A stretch of 45,253 bases of DNA from Roseomonas sp. (GCA_020249265.1 JADCGA010000035.1:1-45253); one strand, 5' to 3'. Positions 1-8,605 are shown, numbered from the stretch's first letter. The notes: a model not told the origin generated them from the letters alone. A program made the numbers and translations.

Positions 1-86
1 GAGGGGTGTTCCCCCTCGTGATCCATTACCATCCGCACCGCGCGGGCACGGACTTCAGGGGAAAACTTGTTCGTCGTCTTGCTCAT
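1..86 (-). CDS. IS3-family transposase OrfA, N-terminal fragment
   Basis: The first 28 codons of an IS3-family OrfA (helix-turn-helix DNA-binding subunit of the transposase) are visible, starting at the ATG complementary to 84-86. The peptide begins [20 protein letters not shown], the typical N-terminus of OrfA of the IS407-like group. A purine-rich GGATGGAG lies just upstream as ribosome binding site. The gene continues beyond the left edge, so it is partial here because of the window boundary and not necessarily broken. In the complete element OrfA and OrfB are normally joined by programmed frameshifting, which cannot be checked here. Confidence 0.85.
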   Translation of the reverse strand, partial: MSKTTNKFSPEVRARAVRMVMDHEGEHP

Positions 87-140
87 AACGGCTCCATCCT
101 ATTTGGAAGTTGGAGCCTCCGACAAACCCGGAGCGGTTCA
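1..140 (-). mobile_element. IS3-family insertion sequence, left end (truncated by window)
   Basis: Read on the minus strand, position 140 begins with the terminal sequence TGAACCGCTCCGGG, followed by a short untranslated leader and the start of an IS3-family OrfA. The terminal inverted repeat spans roughly 111-140. The rest of the element lies left of the window, so its length, OrfB and the other end cannot be seen. The element sits directly against the remnant of a phage gene at 141, so it most likely inserted into the prophage. The family call rests on recognising the OrfA N-terminus and the TGAACCGC-type tip. Confidence 0.8.
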
Positions 141-200
141 ATGCCTAGCTACGAGCCCACCGATGATGACCTAAGGCGGTTGGCCCGGCAAGGCGACTAA
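141..200 (+). pseudogene. C-terminal remnant of a prophage gene cut by the IS element
   Basis: Immediately after the IS tip an open frame runs for 19 codons to TAA at 198-200, with a charged C-terminal peptide ending DDDLRRLARQGD. The frame is also open backwards into the IS, which is accidental. The position, just before the capsid gene, is where a portal, scaffold or protease gene would be expected in a podovirus late operon. The peptide is too short to assign. An ATG coincides with the junction at 141, so it could also be an unrelated short reading frame. Confidence 0.35.
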
Positions 201-547
201 TCGCGCAGAGTTGCGCGTTTTGAAAGAAGTAAATCATCGGATTTTTTCGAGCCAATTGCAACCCTTTGAAGGCTCAGAAAAAGCGATCCAACAAAGCTTG
301 AGAGCGAGTGCCGTACACACAAGTGAACGGGACACGCTCTCAAGGGCTTCCGGCGGGGCTTGAGCAATAAACTGCTCGCCCCGACCGAAGGGGGCGGGTG
401 CGGTTAACCCCTGAAACTGCGCCCGCCCCACCCCTTTGCTGCCACACAACCCGAAAGGGCGTGGCGTGCCTTCGCCTCACACCGGCCCATGGCGTCAACC
501 GGCGCGGCGACTTTCCCCATAACCCCCAATGAAAGACAGGTAACCGC
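201..547 (+). other. Non-coding leader with four consecutive stem-loops before the capsid gene
   Basis: No convincing gene lies between the remnant and the capsid start. Four successive inverted repeats are visible: 297-344 (10-bp perfect outer stem CTTGAGAGCG/CGCTCTCAAG, inner stem with one mismatch), 354-383 (CGGGGC/GCCCCG plus GAGCA/TGCTC, loop ATAAAC), 392-428 (12-bp stem with two G-U pairs, loop TTAACCCCTGAAA) and 441-465 (GCCAC/GTGGC enclosing CCC-GAAA-GGG, a GNRA tetraloop). None is followed by a clear U-tract. They may form a structured leader, processing site or small RNA. An open frame on the opposite strand (404-1063) looks like a shadow of the capsid gene. Confidence 0.55.
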
Positions 548-1381
548 ATGTCCGGAACCATTGAACAGGCCTTCGTCAAGCAATTCGAAGCTGAAGTCGC
601 CGAAGCCTATCAGCGCCAGGGCAGCAAGCTGCGCCCCACCGTGCGCAGCAAGACCAATGTAAAGGGCGCTTCGACCATCTTCCCACGTGTCGGCAAAGGC
701 ACCGCCGCCGCCAAGGCGCGCAACGGCGCCGTGCCGGTGATGAACCTTACCTACAGCAATGCGGAATGCTTCCTGCAAGATTATTATGCCGGCGAATGGA
801 TTGATAAACTGGATGAAATCAAGACGAATGTCGATGAACGCAGCGTCATCGCCAATGCTGGTGCTTATGCACTTGGCCGCAAGACCGATGAATTGATTGT
901 CGCCGCCCTTGATGCCGCGACCCAGGAAGCGGTGGGCACCGGCGTGGGCCAGGCCGACACGGATGGCCTGACCAAGCAGAAAGTGCTTCTTGCTTTTGAA
1001 ATGCTGGGCGCTGCCGATGTGCCGGATGATGGCCAGCGCTTCGCCGTGGTCGGTTGGAAACAATGGTCAGAAATGCTGCAAATCCAGGAATTCGCCAGCA
1101 CCGAATATGTCGGCGATGATGCTTTGCCCTGGAAGGGCACGCAGGCGAAGCGCTGGCTCGGCGCGCTTTGGATGCCGCATTCCGGCCTCACCAAATCCGG
1201 CACGCTGCGTTATTGCTATTTCTACCACAAGACCGCGATTGGTCATGCAGTGGCCAGCGAAGTGATGACCGATATCACCTGGCATGGCGACCGCGCCGCA
1301 CATTTCGTGAACAACATGATGTCCCAGGGCGCAACCATGATTGACCCGACGGGCGTCGTGAGGATGCGCGCGAAGGAATAA
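548..1381 (+). CDS. Phage major capsid (coat) protein
   Basis: The 277-residue product builds the phage head shell. It reads as a phage capsid protein of the type found in alphaproteobacterial podovirus-like prophages. It has an N-terminal helical segment (residues 1-30), a basic extended region with PTVRSKTN and KGASTIFPRVG, then an alpha/beta core ending in DPTGVVRMRAKE. Size is in the usual range for small podovirus coat proteins. A GACAGG element lies about 10 nt upstream of the ATG. It is the first gene of a run of closely spaced plus-strand late genes and is followed by the tail tubular A homologue, as in T7 (gp10, gp11). The precise capsid family was assigned by reading and context, not by a search. 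Confidence 0.75.
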   Translation: MSGTIEQAFVKQFEAEVAEAYQRQGSKLRPTVRSKTNVKGASTIFPRVGKGTAAAKARNGAVPVMNLTYSNAECFLQDYYAGEWIDKLDEIKTNVDERSVIANAGAYALGRKTDELIVAALDAATQEAVGTGVGQADTDGLTKQKVLLAFEMLGAADVPDDGQRFAVVGWKQWSEMLQIQEFASTEYVGDDALPWKGTQAKRWLGALWMPHSGLTKSGTLRYCYFYHKTAIGHAVASEVMTDITWHGDRAAHFVNNMMSQGATMIDPTGVVRMRAKE

Positions 1382-1446
1382 GCGCAAGTACCGGCGCGGG
1401 CAGGCCCCTGCCCGCGCCCCCTTCCCCCAACATCGGAGAGCATCCC

Positions 1447-2016
1447 ATGGCGCTGACCGCCATCACGCTATGCGCAAGCGCATTGATCAAGATTGGCGCG
1501 CAACCCATCGCTTCGTTTGAGGATGGCACCGCCGAAGGGGAAGTCGCGAAAAGCCTTTATCCTGGCGTGCGCGATGCCCTGCTTGCTTCCCACCCCTGGT
1601 CCTTTGCCACCACCCAAGCGGCCCTGCCGCGGCTCGCACAAAGCCCCAGTGCAGAATTCCGCTACGCCTTCCAATTACCCCCCGATTTCCTGCGCGCCAT
1701 TTCCGCCGGAACGGCGGGGCGCGCGACTGGATTGCTGTATCGTATTCAGGGCAGCAAGCTGCTGACCGATGTGGAAAGCGTGGCACTCACGCATATCTTC
1801 CGCCCGGATGAAAGCAGCTTTCCGCCCTTCTTCGCCTCTGCACTCTTGGCGCGCCTTGCAGCGGCATTTTGCCTGCCGCTGACGGAAAACACCTCGCGCG
1901 CAGATTTGCTCTCGCGCCTGGCCGAGGCAGAACTCCGCAGCGCGCGGCGCGCCGATAGCCAACAGGCAAGCGCCACCGCACTTGGGTCGTTTCCGCTGAT
2001 TTCGGTCAGGGGCTGA
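1447..2016 (+). CDS. Tail tubular protein A-like (T7 gp11-like adaptor)
   Basis: The product has 189 residues, close to T7 gp11 (196). In T7-like phages this protein forms the dodecameric adaptor ring between portal and tail nozzle. The N-terminus, with LCASALIKIGAQPIASFEDG and a following YPGVRDALLASHPWSFA, is the recognisable start of this family. The rest is helical with a conserved PPDFLRA segment. The gene lies 65 nt after the capsid gene, with a GGAGAGC ribosome binding site, and 3 nt before the nozzle gene, matching T7 order. Function is inferred from family and synteny. Confidence 0.82.
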   Translation: MALTAITLCASALIKIGAQPIASFEDGTAEGEVAKSLYPGVRDALLASHPWSFATTQAALPRLAQSPSAEFRYAFQLPPDFLRAISAGTAGRATGLLYRIQGSKLLTDVESVALTHIFRPDESSFPPFFASALLARLAAAFCLPLTENTSRADLLSRLAEAELRSARRADSQQASATALGSFPLISVRG

Positions 2017-2019
2017 TCC

Positions 2020-3897
2020 ATGCCCGCCATCAAACGCACCAAAACAAGCTTCACCGCCGGCGAATTGGCGCCCGAATTGCTGGGCCGCGCCGATCTGCGC
2101 GCCTATGAGAATGGCGCGCGGCGTCTGCGTAATGTTGTGATCCAACCAACCGGCGGTGTGACGCGCCGGCCCGGGCTGCGCCATGTCGCGATGCTGCCTG
2201 GCGTGGCGCGGTTGCTGCCCTTCGAATTCAATACCGAGCAGACCTATCTGATGGTGCTGATGGCTGGGAAGCTTGCCGTCTATGCCGCGGATCTGAAAAT
2301 CGCAGAGCTGATCGCGCCGTGGACCGAAACCATGCTGCCGCAAATCGGTTTTACGCAGAATGCCGATACGCTGTTGCTGACGCATCCCGATATGCGCCCG
2401 CAAAAGGTCCAGCGCAGCAATACGGGCTGGTCCATCACGCCCTGGTCCTTCATCCAGGATGCCTATTTCCGTTTTGCACCGGCTGAAGTCACGCTGACGC
2501 CAAGCGCGCTGAATGGTACCGTCACCATCAGCGCCAGCGCCCCGGTTTTCGCGGTAGAACACATCGGTGTCAGGCTTCGTATCGGCGGCAAGCGCGTGCT
2601 GGTCTCTGCCGTGAATTCGCCAAGCACCATTGTCGCAACCGTCGAACAACCGCTCGCCAGTACCACGGCGACCAAGGATTGGGACGAAGCCGCCTTCAGC
2701 ACTGCGCGCGGCTGGCCCATCACCTGCGCCTTTCATCAGGACAGGCTGGTGATTGGTGGCTCGCGCGATCTGCCCAATCGGCTTTGGCTGTCGCGCACAG
2801 GCGATCTGTTCAATTTCGATCCCGGCACAGGCCTGGATGATCAGGCGATTGCCTTCAGCCTGCTCTCTGATCAGGTCAATGCCATTCGTGGTGTCTTCTC
2901 CGGCCAACATTTGCAGCTTTTCACCTCTGGCGCCGAATGGATGGTCACCGGCGATCCGCTGACGCCGGCCAATATCCAGATCAACCGTCAAACCCGCGTG
3001 GGCTCACCAGTGGATCGGCTTGTGCAGCCAGTGGATGTGGATGGGTCAACCATCTTCGTCTCGCGCGGTGGGCAGGGCGTTTATGAATTCGCCTATACGC
3101 AAGTCCAGCAGGCTTATCAGGCAAATGACCTTGCCATACTGGGCCGGCACTTGATCAAATCACCACGCGCCATAGCCTATGATCAAGGCGCGCGGCTTTT
3201 GCATCTGGTGATGGAAGATGGCGCGCTTGCGACACTCACGCTCTATCGCGCAGAACAGGTTACTGCCTGGACGCGACAGGAAACCAGCGGCAGCTTTCGT
3301 GCCATTGCAGAGGTAGAGGGCACGCTTTGGTGTGTGGTGGAACGCGCCGGCTGCCTGTCACTCGAACGTTTTGAAGAAGGATTGATGCAGGATGCGGCGC
3401 TGACCGGCACCTCCATCACACCAAAATCCACCTGGACCGGTCTCGCGCATCTGAATGGCAGGCAGGTCGCTGTCCTGGCCAATGGAGCGGTGCGTCCGGA
3501 CGCCACTGTCTCGGGTGGCACTGTGACACTGGCCGCGCCGGCAACCCAGGTCGCAATCGGCCTTGCCTTTACACATGAAATCGAACCGCTGCCCAGTGAT
3601 CTCATCACGCCCGCGGGTAGCGCCACGGGCCCATCGCGCCTGGTCGCGGTTACCTTCCGCTTGCTGGAAACGCCAGCGGTGGATGTGGATCTCGGCAAGG
3701 GTCCGCAAGCCTTGGCGCTGCGCCGCTTCAGTATTGATCATTTCGATGCGCCCCCGATGCCCTTCACCGGCGATGCCACGCTGCGTGGCATGGGCTGGCG
3801 GCGGGATCGCATCGCACCCCTATGGCGCATCACCGGCACAGCGCCGCTGCCGTTGACGCTGCTTTCCGTCACAACCGAAATCAGGATGAATGACTGA
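2020..3897 (+). CDS. Tail tubular protein B-like nozzle protein (T7 gp12-like)
   Basis: The protein has 625 residues and is expected to form the hexameric tail nozzle below the gp11-like ring, through which DNA exits. Family hallmarks near the N-terminus include TSFTAGELAPELLGRADL and NVVIQPTGGVTRRPG, followed by beta-rich repeats and FVSRGGQGVYEFAY near the middle. T7 gp12 is 794 residues, so this is a short version, as is common in compact prophage relatives. It starts 3 nt after the preceding stop and its TGA overlaps the next ATG (TGATG), which indicates translational coupling. The reading frame is intact. Confidence 0.85.
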   Translation: MPAIKRTKTSFTAGELAPELLGRADLRAYENGARRLRNVVIQPTGGVTRRPGLRHVAMLPGVARLLPFEFNTEQTYLMVLMAGKLAVYAADLKIAELIAPWTETMLPQIGFTQNADTLLLTHPDMRPQKVQRSNTGWSITPWSFIQDAYFRFAPAEVTLTPSALNGTVTISASAPVFAVEHIGVRLRIGGKRVLVSAVNSPSTIVATVEQPLASTTATKDWDEAAFSTARGWPITCAFHQDRLVIGGSRDLPNRLWLSRTGDLFNFDPGTGLDDQAIAFSLLSDQVNAIRGVFSGQHLQLFTSGAEWMVTGDPLTPANIQINRQTRVGSPVDRLVQPVDVDGSTIFVSRGGQGVYEFAYTQVQQAYQANDLAILGRHLIKSPRAIAYDQGARLLHLVMEDGALATLTLYRAEQVTAWTRQETSGSFRAIAEVEGTLWCVVERAGCLSLERFEEGLMQDAALTGTSITPKSTWTGLAHLNGRQVAVLANGAVRPDATVSGGTVTLAAPATQVAIGLAFTHEIEPLPSDLITPAGSATGPSRLVAVTFRLLETPAVDVDLGKGPQALALRRFSIDHFDAPPMPFTGDATLRGMGWRRDRIAPLWRITGTAPLPLTLLSVTTEIRMND

Positions 3898-4337
3898 TGG
3901 CTCAAATCGCGACCATCGCTAGCCTCGCCTTGGCGGGTGTATCCGCCTATGGCCAGGTTCAGCAGCAACGCCAACGCAAGGCTGAAGTCCGTGTGCAGCA
4001 GGAAGCGGCGCAACAGCAGCAGGTGGCCCAACAACAGGTCATTGCAACCCAAACCGCCGCGCAACAACGCGCCCGACAGGAAGTGATGGCGCGCACCATC
4101 GCTGCCACAAGGGCGCGGATGGCCGCAAGTGGCGTATCGCCAGATGAGGGCTCGGCTTCTGCGCTTACTGCCGGCATGGCAGCCGATGCAGCGCAGGATC
4201 AGGCGGAAAGCACTGAACTTTTGCGTACGCGCCTCGCTGCGGGTCGGCCTTCGTTGCTGACGTCCAATGGTGATTTCCAAGGCTTTGTGCGTGCTACGCA
4301 ATCCTTCGGTGCAATTGCGCGCAACCTGCTTGACTGA
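3897..4337 (+). CDS. Small internal-virion-like phage protein (T7 gp14 position)
   Basis: The 146-residue product starts with a small hydrophobic segment (ATIASLALAGVSAYG), then a long Gln/Ala/Arg-rich helix likely to form a coiled coil, and ends with a less charged tail. Its composition and position between nozzle and tailspike match the small internal virion or ejection proteins of podoviruses (T7 gp14 is 196 residues). Such proteins are released into the host envelope to extend the DNA channel. No large gp15 or gp16 homologue follows. The start codon overlaps the stop of the nozzle gene by one base. The assignment is positional and compositional and should be taken as moderate. Confidence 0.55.
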   Translation: MAQIATIASLALAGVSAYGQVQQQRQRKAEVRVQQEAAQQQQVAQQQVIATQTAAQQRARQEVMARTIAATRARMAASGVSPDEGSASALTAGMAADAAQDQAESTELLRTRLAAGRPSLLTSNGDFQGFVRATQSFGAIARNLLD

Positions 4338-4376
4338 TCCAGGCCCCCCACGCCCCTCTATCCGCAAGGAACCGCA

Positions 4377-6656
4377 ATGTCCGAACACATCACCATCGGC
4401 GATGTGTCGCCACGCGCGCAATATATCGCCAATGGCACGCAGCGCGTCTTCACCTTCGCCTTTCCTATCTTTAACGACAATGATCTTGAAATCCGCATCA
4501 ATGGCCTGATCCAAGCCGCGGGTTTCTCCATTGCCGGCGCCGGCGAATCAGATGGCGGCACCGTCACCTTCCTGGAAGCGCCCGTGAATGGCGCACGCAT
4601 CATGCTCCGCCGCCGCGTCATCCTGGCGCGCATGACGGATTTTCAGGAAAACAGCCTGCTCCGCGCCAGCGCCTTGAATGATGAGCTGGATTTTCAGATG
4701 GCCGCGCTGCAACAAGTAGCGAGCGATCTAAAGCAGGCAGTACGCACTGATCCCGCTGATGATGGCAATATGCTGCTGCCGCTGCGCGCCGCCCGCGGCA
4801 ATCGGCTACTGGGCTTTGATTCGCTTGGTGACATCGCGATATTTGATCGTGACGGCCCGGAAATCACCCTGCCCTATCCGGGCGCCATTCCACGCTCTGT
4901 GGAAGACAAGCTGAATGAACGGCTTTCCGTGCGCGATTTTGGCGCGCTCGGCGATGGCGTCGCCGATGATGGACCGGCGTTGCAGGCTGCCATGAATGCC
5001 GCCGTTGTATCCGGGCGGTTTCTTGAAATTGGTGAGGGCAGCTACCGAACCGGCCAACCACTACTTCTGGGTGGCGGCGCCGCGGGCCTGACCATGCGCG
5101 GCAGTATTCTCTACGCCGGGCCGTCTGGTCAGACCGCGCTCACCATCGGTGATGGCGGCACAGTGCGCAATGCAACCAAGCTTTACATGGGCATTCGCAT
5201 CATCCGCGCCAGCATTTCAGATTGGGAAAATGAAGCCGATATCGGCTTGGTGTTGCGGAATTTCGATTCATGCCAGGTTGAAATTCGCCAGGTGGAAGGC
5301 TTCACCATCGGCATTCGCACGCTCGGTGAAGAACGTGGTTTTGAGGATACCACGCTGACACTTGGGCGTATCGTCAACAACCGCATCGGGCTTGATGTGC
5401 GTACCGCGAGCGCTGCCGGCTGGAACACATCCGTGCGCTATTACGGCGGGCATTTCGCCATTTCTTCCAGCCTGCATACCAGCAAGGATCGCTTCGGCGT
5501 GCGGTTTTCTGCCGCCCCCGGCGCTTATGTTGCGCATAATCGGCATATCTTTGACGCACCTGGCTTTGAATTGCAGGCGCGGAATCGTCCCATCAGCGGC
5601 ATCCCTTTTTTATGTGAGGTGAATAGCCGAGCGATTTGGGCACGCGCCATGCGTATGGAAGGCTGCAGCCCCTTTGTCGCGCGGCACACCGCCGGCGCGC
5701 AGGACCACGTCTATGAGATTGCCTGGGCCAGCCAAGCCTATCTTGTGGATGTGGATTACACACCAAGCGCCACACGCATTGGCGCCACCGTTCGGCGTTT
5801 CCACCAGGCTGCGGCCTTTCGTGATGCATCCCGAGAAATTGCCGCCGTGCCTAATCTTCGCGCCGCCAGGTTCCGCTGGTCGATTCAGGAATGGGGTTTC
5901 GAAAAGCTTGCCTGTCTTTCAACAAATGTTTCCTTCTCCCCCACACGGCTTGAGGATTTCGCTTTTCCGGGCCTTGATGATTTCACCTTCACTGATCGCG
6001 GTGTATTGCTGAATGGCGGGCGCGGGCTTGGCTTTGTGGTGGATACCCGCAATTGCCGAGAATTCGCCCTTGCCGTGGATGCGGATGGCGCGCGCCTGGT
6101 GGTGATGTGTTTTGACCATGATCGTTACCTGATCAGCGAAGGCACCACGCCCGTGGTGCGCGCTTCCGGTCAATCCCTGATGTGGAACGCAACCGCGCGT
6201 TGGTGGCAAAGCTCGGCTGATATGGATGATGAAACATTCACGCGCCCGCAGGTCATTCGGCTTGGGGACCAAGTCGCCTATGCAATCATTGGTGTGGCAC
6301 GCATCGCGCGGGATTATGAAGTGCGTTCGCTGCGCCTGGCGTGTGATCCGCTTTACGCTCCGCCCTTGCTGTATGGCATGCCGGATCTCCCGCATGGTGC
6401 GCGCGAACTGGCCGCTGAATCGCCCTGGGATCCTGGCTCCATCGCGGCTGGTGCTTCGGCGCAAATCAATGTGCCGCTGCAAGGCGCGCGGCCTGGTGAT
6501 TTCGCAACCGCCGCCTTCAGCCTTGCCACTTCAGGCATCGTCATGCTGGCGCAGGTGGGCGCCACCAATATCGTCACCGTCACCGCCTGGAATCGTAGCG
6601 GCATCGCCATCAACCTTGCCGCCGGTACCGTGCGCGCCCGGGTCACCAAGGCATGA
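4377..6656 (+). CDS. Tailspike: T7 gp17-like anchor plus pectate-lyase-like beta-helix
   Basis: This 759-residue protein is the receptor-binding tailspike. Residues 1-120 resemble the T7 gp17 N-terminal anchor that binds the tail (YIANGTQRVFTFAFPIFNDN, then RRRVILARMTDFQE). From residue 184 the segment SVRDFGALGDGVADDGPALQ is the classic start of a pectate-lyase-superfamily right-handed beta-helix, commonly a polysaccharide depolymerase domain. The C-terminal about 200 residues look like separate beta-rich binding or trimerisation modules. This suggests recognition or cleavage of a surface polysaccharide. It is preceded by a GCAAGGAAC ribosome binding site and its TGA overlaps the next gene (ATGA). 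Confidence 0.85.
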   Translation: MSEHITIGDVSPRAQYIANGTQRVFTFAFPIFNDNDLEIRINGLIQAAGFSIAGAGESDGGTVTFLEAPVNGARIMLRRRVILARMTDFQENSLLRASALNDELDFQMAALQQVASDLKQAVRTDPADDGNMLLPLRAARGNRLLGFDSLGDIAIFDRDGPEITLPYPGAIPRSVEDKLNERLSVRDFGALGDGVADDGPALQAAMNAAVVSGRFLEIGEGSYRTGQPLLLGGGAAGLTMRGSILYAGPSGQTALTIGDGGTVRNATKLYMGIRIIRASISDWENEADIGLVLRNFDSCQVEIRQVEGFTIGIRTLGEERGFEDTTLTLGRIVNNRIGLDVRTASAAGWNTSVRYYGGHFAISSSLHTSKDRFGVRFSAAPGAYVAHNRHIFDAPGFELQARNRPISGIPFLCEVNSRAIWARAMRMEGCSPFVARHTAGAQDHVYEIAWASQAYLVDVDYTPSATRIGATVRRFHQAAAFRDASREIAAVPNLRAARFRWSIQEWGFEKLACLSTNVSFSPTRLEDFAFPGLDDFTFTDRGVLLNGGRGLGFVVDTRNCREFALAVDADGARLVVMCFDHDRYLISEGTTPVVRASGQSLMWNATARWWQSSADMDDETFTRPQVIRLGDQVAYAIIGVARIARDYEVRSLRLACDPLYAPPLLYGMPDLPHGARELAAESPWDPGSIAAGASAQINVPLQGARPGDFATAAFSLATSGIVMLAQVGATNIVTVTAWNRSGIAINLAAGTVRARVTKA

Positions 6657-6964
6657 GGCGGCGCAAAAGCACCATTGACCTCGGGCTTGATCTGCGTGAG
6701 GCCATCAAGCGCGTGAGCGCCAGCTATGAAGCCGTGCTCAGTCTTGATCCGCTGGTGGAAGATGAGGCGCTGATGCGCGCCCATCGCAACCATATCCAAC
6801 TCTGCCGTGCTGCGCTTGGTCATTTGGAAGCGCTGCTGCGCCTGGCGCGCGCTACGCATCAGGCCGATCAGCGTGAAGTGAGCGAGGCCGAACGCCTGCT
6901 TGCGGAAGCGCGTCAGGCTTTGGCCAATGCCCCCATGCCCGATGATGTCCCGCATGAGGAATGA
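6653..6964 (+). CDS. Putative small terminase subunit (T7 gp18 position)
   Basis: This is a 103-residue, highly helical, charged protein with heptad-like leucines (AALGHLEALLRLA) and a basic N-terminus. It overlaps the tailspike stop (ATGA) and its own 3' end overlaps the start of the large terminase gene. In T7 the order is gp17 fibre, gp17.5 holin, gp18 small terminase, gp18.5, gp19 large terminase, so its position between tailspike and large terminase is that of gp18 (89 residues). Small terminases recognise phage DNA and stimulate the packaging ATPase. No diagnostic motif is visible; the role is a synteny inference. Confidence 0.5.
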   Translation: MRRRKSTIDLGLDLREAIKRVSASYEAVLSLDPLVEDEALMRAHRNHIQLCRAALGHLEALLRLARATHQADQREVSEAERLLAEARQALANAPMPDDVPHEE

Positions 6965-8387
6965 TCCGGATTTCCTGGAATTTCTCTGGCTTTGGAATCA
7001 GCGCAGCGCCCAGGAAACGCCCGCCATTCATCGGCGCATCGCGCGTTGGCTGATGGCGCGGCGCGAAGCCAATGATCGGCGCCTGCTGCTGATGGCCTTT
7101 CGCGGCTGCGGCAAGTCGACGCTGATCGGGCTTTGGTGCGCCTGGCTTTTGCTCATCAATCCGTCCACGCGCATCCTTGTGGTGGCTGCAGATGCGCAGC
7201 TTGCCACGCGCATGGTCGCAACCGTTCGGCGCATTCTGGAATCCCACCCGCTTTGCGCCGAATTACTGCCCGATGTACCAGAAAATTGGGCGGCGGATCG
7301 CTTCACCGTCGCCCGCCCCGGCGCTTTGCGAGACCCATCCATGCTGGCGCAGGGCATATCGGGCAATATCACCGGCGCGCGCGCCGATGTCATCATTTGC
7401 GATGATGTCGAAGTTGCCGGCAATTGCGACACACCTGGTAAGCGCGAAGCCTTGCGTGAACGCCTGGCGGAGTTGGAATTCATCCTGACACCGGGCGGCA
7501 CTATTCTGTTCGTCGGCACACCGCATTGTGAGGAAAGCCTCTACCGAGACCCGAAGCATGAGGACGCCTTCCTGCGATCCTATCGCCGCCTCACGCTGCC
7601 CATCATGAATTCGGCGGGTGCGAGCGCTTGGCCGGAACGCTTCCCAAAGGAAGCGATTGCAATGCTCCGCCAACGTGTCGGCGCGCTGCATTTCGAACGG
7701 CAAATGATGCTGAAGGCACTACCGGCTGAAGCCGCGCGGCTCGATCCCGCTGCCCTTATTCGTTATGCAGATGAACCGGAATATCGCGAAGCCGGCGGAC
7801 GGGCGGAACTCAGCCTGCTTGGACGGCGCCTGGTTTCCGGCGGTGGCTATTGGGACCCTGCCTATGGCCGGCCCGGCAGCGGGGATTCTTCCGTGCTCGC
7901 GGCCTGTTATGCGGATCAGGAAGGCAATCACTTCCTGCATCGACTACGCTATCTGACGCATGACCCGGATGCGGCGGAAGACCCCGCCACGCAGCAATGC
8001 CGGCAAGTCGCGCATATCGCACGGGATTTGTTGCTGCCGGTTATTCGCGTGGAAACTAATGGCATTGGGCGTTTTCTGCCCGCACTGCTCAGGCGCGAAT
8101 TGGCCAAGGCGGGTGCGGCTTGCGCGGTGGTGGAACAGAACAACCATCGCGCCAAGGCGGATCGCATTCTGGGTGCCTTGGAGCCAGCTTTGGCAGCACG
8201 TCGGCTGCATACGCATGAAAGCATCTTCCGTACCCGTTTCCCATCCGAAATGGCGGAATGGGCGCCTGGGGTCAGCGGCGCACGCGATGACGCCTTGGAT
8301 GCGCTGGCCGGTTGCTTGCTGGCAGAACCAGTACGGCTGGCGCGCGCCGGCCCGCCACCCCGCGCAGCCTATTGGCGTGGCAGCTAA
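6954..8387 (+). CDS. Phage terminase large subunit (T7 gp19-like)
   Basis: This is the motor that packages DNA into the prohead. With the ATG at 6954 the protein has 477 residues. The ATPase domain shows Walker A AFRGCGKST (about 48-56), Walker B VIICDDVE (146-153) and the coupling motif TPGGTILFVGTPH (about 175-190). The C-terminal RNase H-like nuclease has acidic segments at YWDPAYGRPGSGDSS, VETNGIG and RDDALDALAG. The frame is open to 6900, but upstream ATGs lie inside the preceding gene and give no alignment-like N-terminus, so 6954 is preferred; 6942 and 6945 are alternatives. The 3' end overlaps a convergent minus-strand gene by 4 nt. Confidence 0.88.
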   Translation: MRNDPDFLEFLWLWNQRSAQETPAIHRRIARWLMARREANDRRLLLMAFRGCGKSTLIGLWCAWLLLINPSTRILVVAADAQLATRMVATVRRILESHPLCAELLPDVPENWAADRFTVARPGALRDPSMLAQGISGNITGARADVIICDDVEVAGNCDTPGKREALRERLAELEFILTPGGTILFVGTPHCEESLYRDPKHEDAFLRSYRRLTLPIMNSAGASAWPERFPKEAIAMLRQRVGALHFERQMMLKALPAEAARLDPAALIRYADEPEYREAGGRAELSLLGRRLVSGGGYWDPAYGRPGSGDSSVLAACYADQEGNHFLHRLRYLTHDPDAAEDPATQQCRQVAHIARDLLLPVIRVETNGIGRFLPALLRRELAKAGAACAVVEQNNHRAKADRILGALEPALAARRLHTHESIFRTRFPSEMAEWAPGVSGARDDALDALAGCLLAEPVRLARAGPPPRAAYWRGS

Positions 8388-8605
8388 GCAGCCGGCTGCT
8401 TCAGGATTTCCAAGGCATGCCGCGCGCGGCCCGCATCGGTGATTTCAAACCGACCATCCGCGCGTTGCTGCGCCAAGGCCATGCCGGTCAGGCGCAGCAG
8501 GCACGGGCCATCCTTCAGCCCTTCGGGCCGCCCATGCGGGCCCACCAGCGTCAGCCGATGCAGCGCCGAACGGCAGCAGGTTTCCAGATACGGCTCATTC
8601 CACAT
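8384..8605 (-). CDS. Small conserved-looking protein, opposite strand within the prophage
   Basis: A 73-residue frame runs against the phage late genes. It starts at the ATG complementary to 8603-8605, preceded by GGAAAGGAAAGC as a good ribosome binding site. The product begins MWNEPYLETCCRSALHRLTL and ends with a segment (FEITDAGRARHALEIL) that resembles the recognition half of a small winged-helix domain. I do not recognise a named family. Reverse orientation, its own ribosome binding site and a convergent 4-nt overlap with the terminase gene suggest a moron-type gene expressed from the prophage, possibly regulatory. It could also be a degenerate leftover. Confidence 0.55.
   Translation of the reverse strand: MWNEPYLETCCRSALHRLTLVGPHGRPEGLKDGPCLLRLTGMALAQQRADGRFEITDAGRARHALEILKQPAA

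Noticed and set aside
404-1063. Open frame on the minus strand covering the capsid gene 5' half and leader
   Set aside because: Composition is that of a reverse shadow of the capsid gene, and the part before 548 overlaps the stem-loop region. No family resemblance.
1675-2991. Long open frame (438 codons) on the minus strand across the gp11/gp12-like genes
   Set aside because: It is antisense to two well-supported phage genes, has Arg/His/Gln-rich composition typical of shadow frames in GC-rich DNA, and shows no ribosome binding site or family feature.
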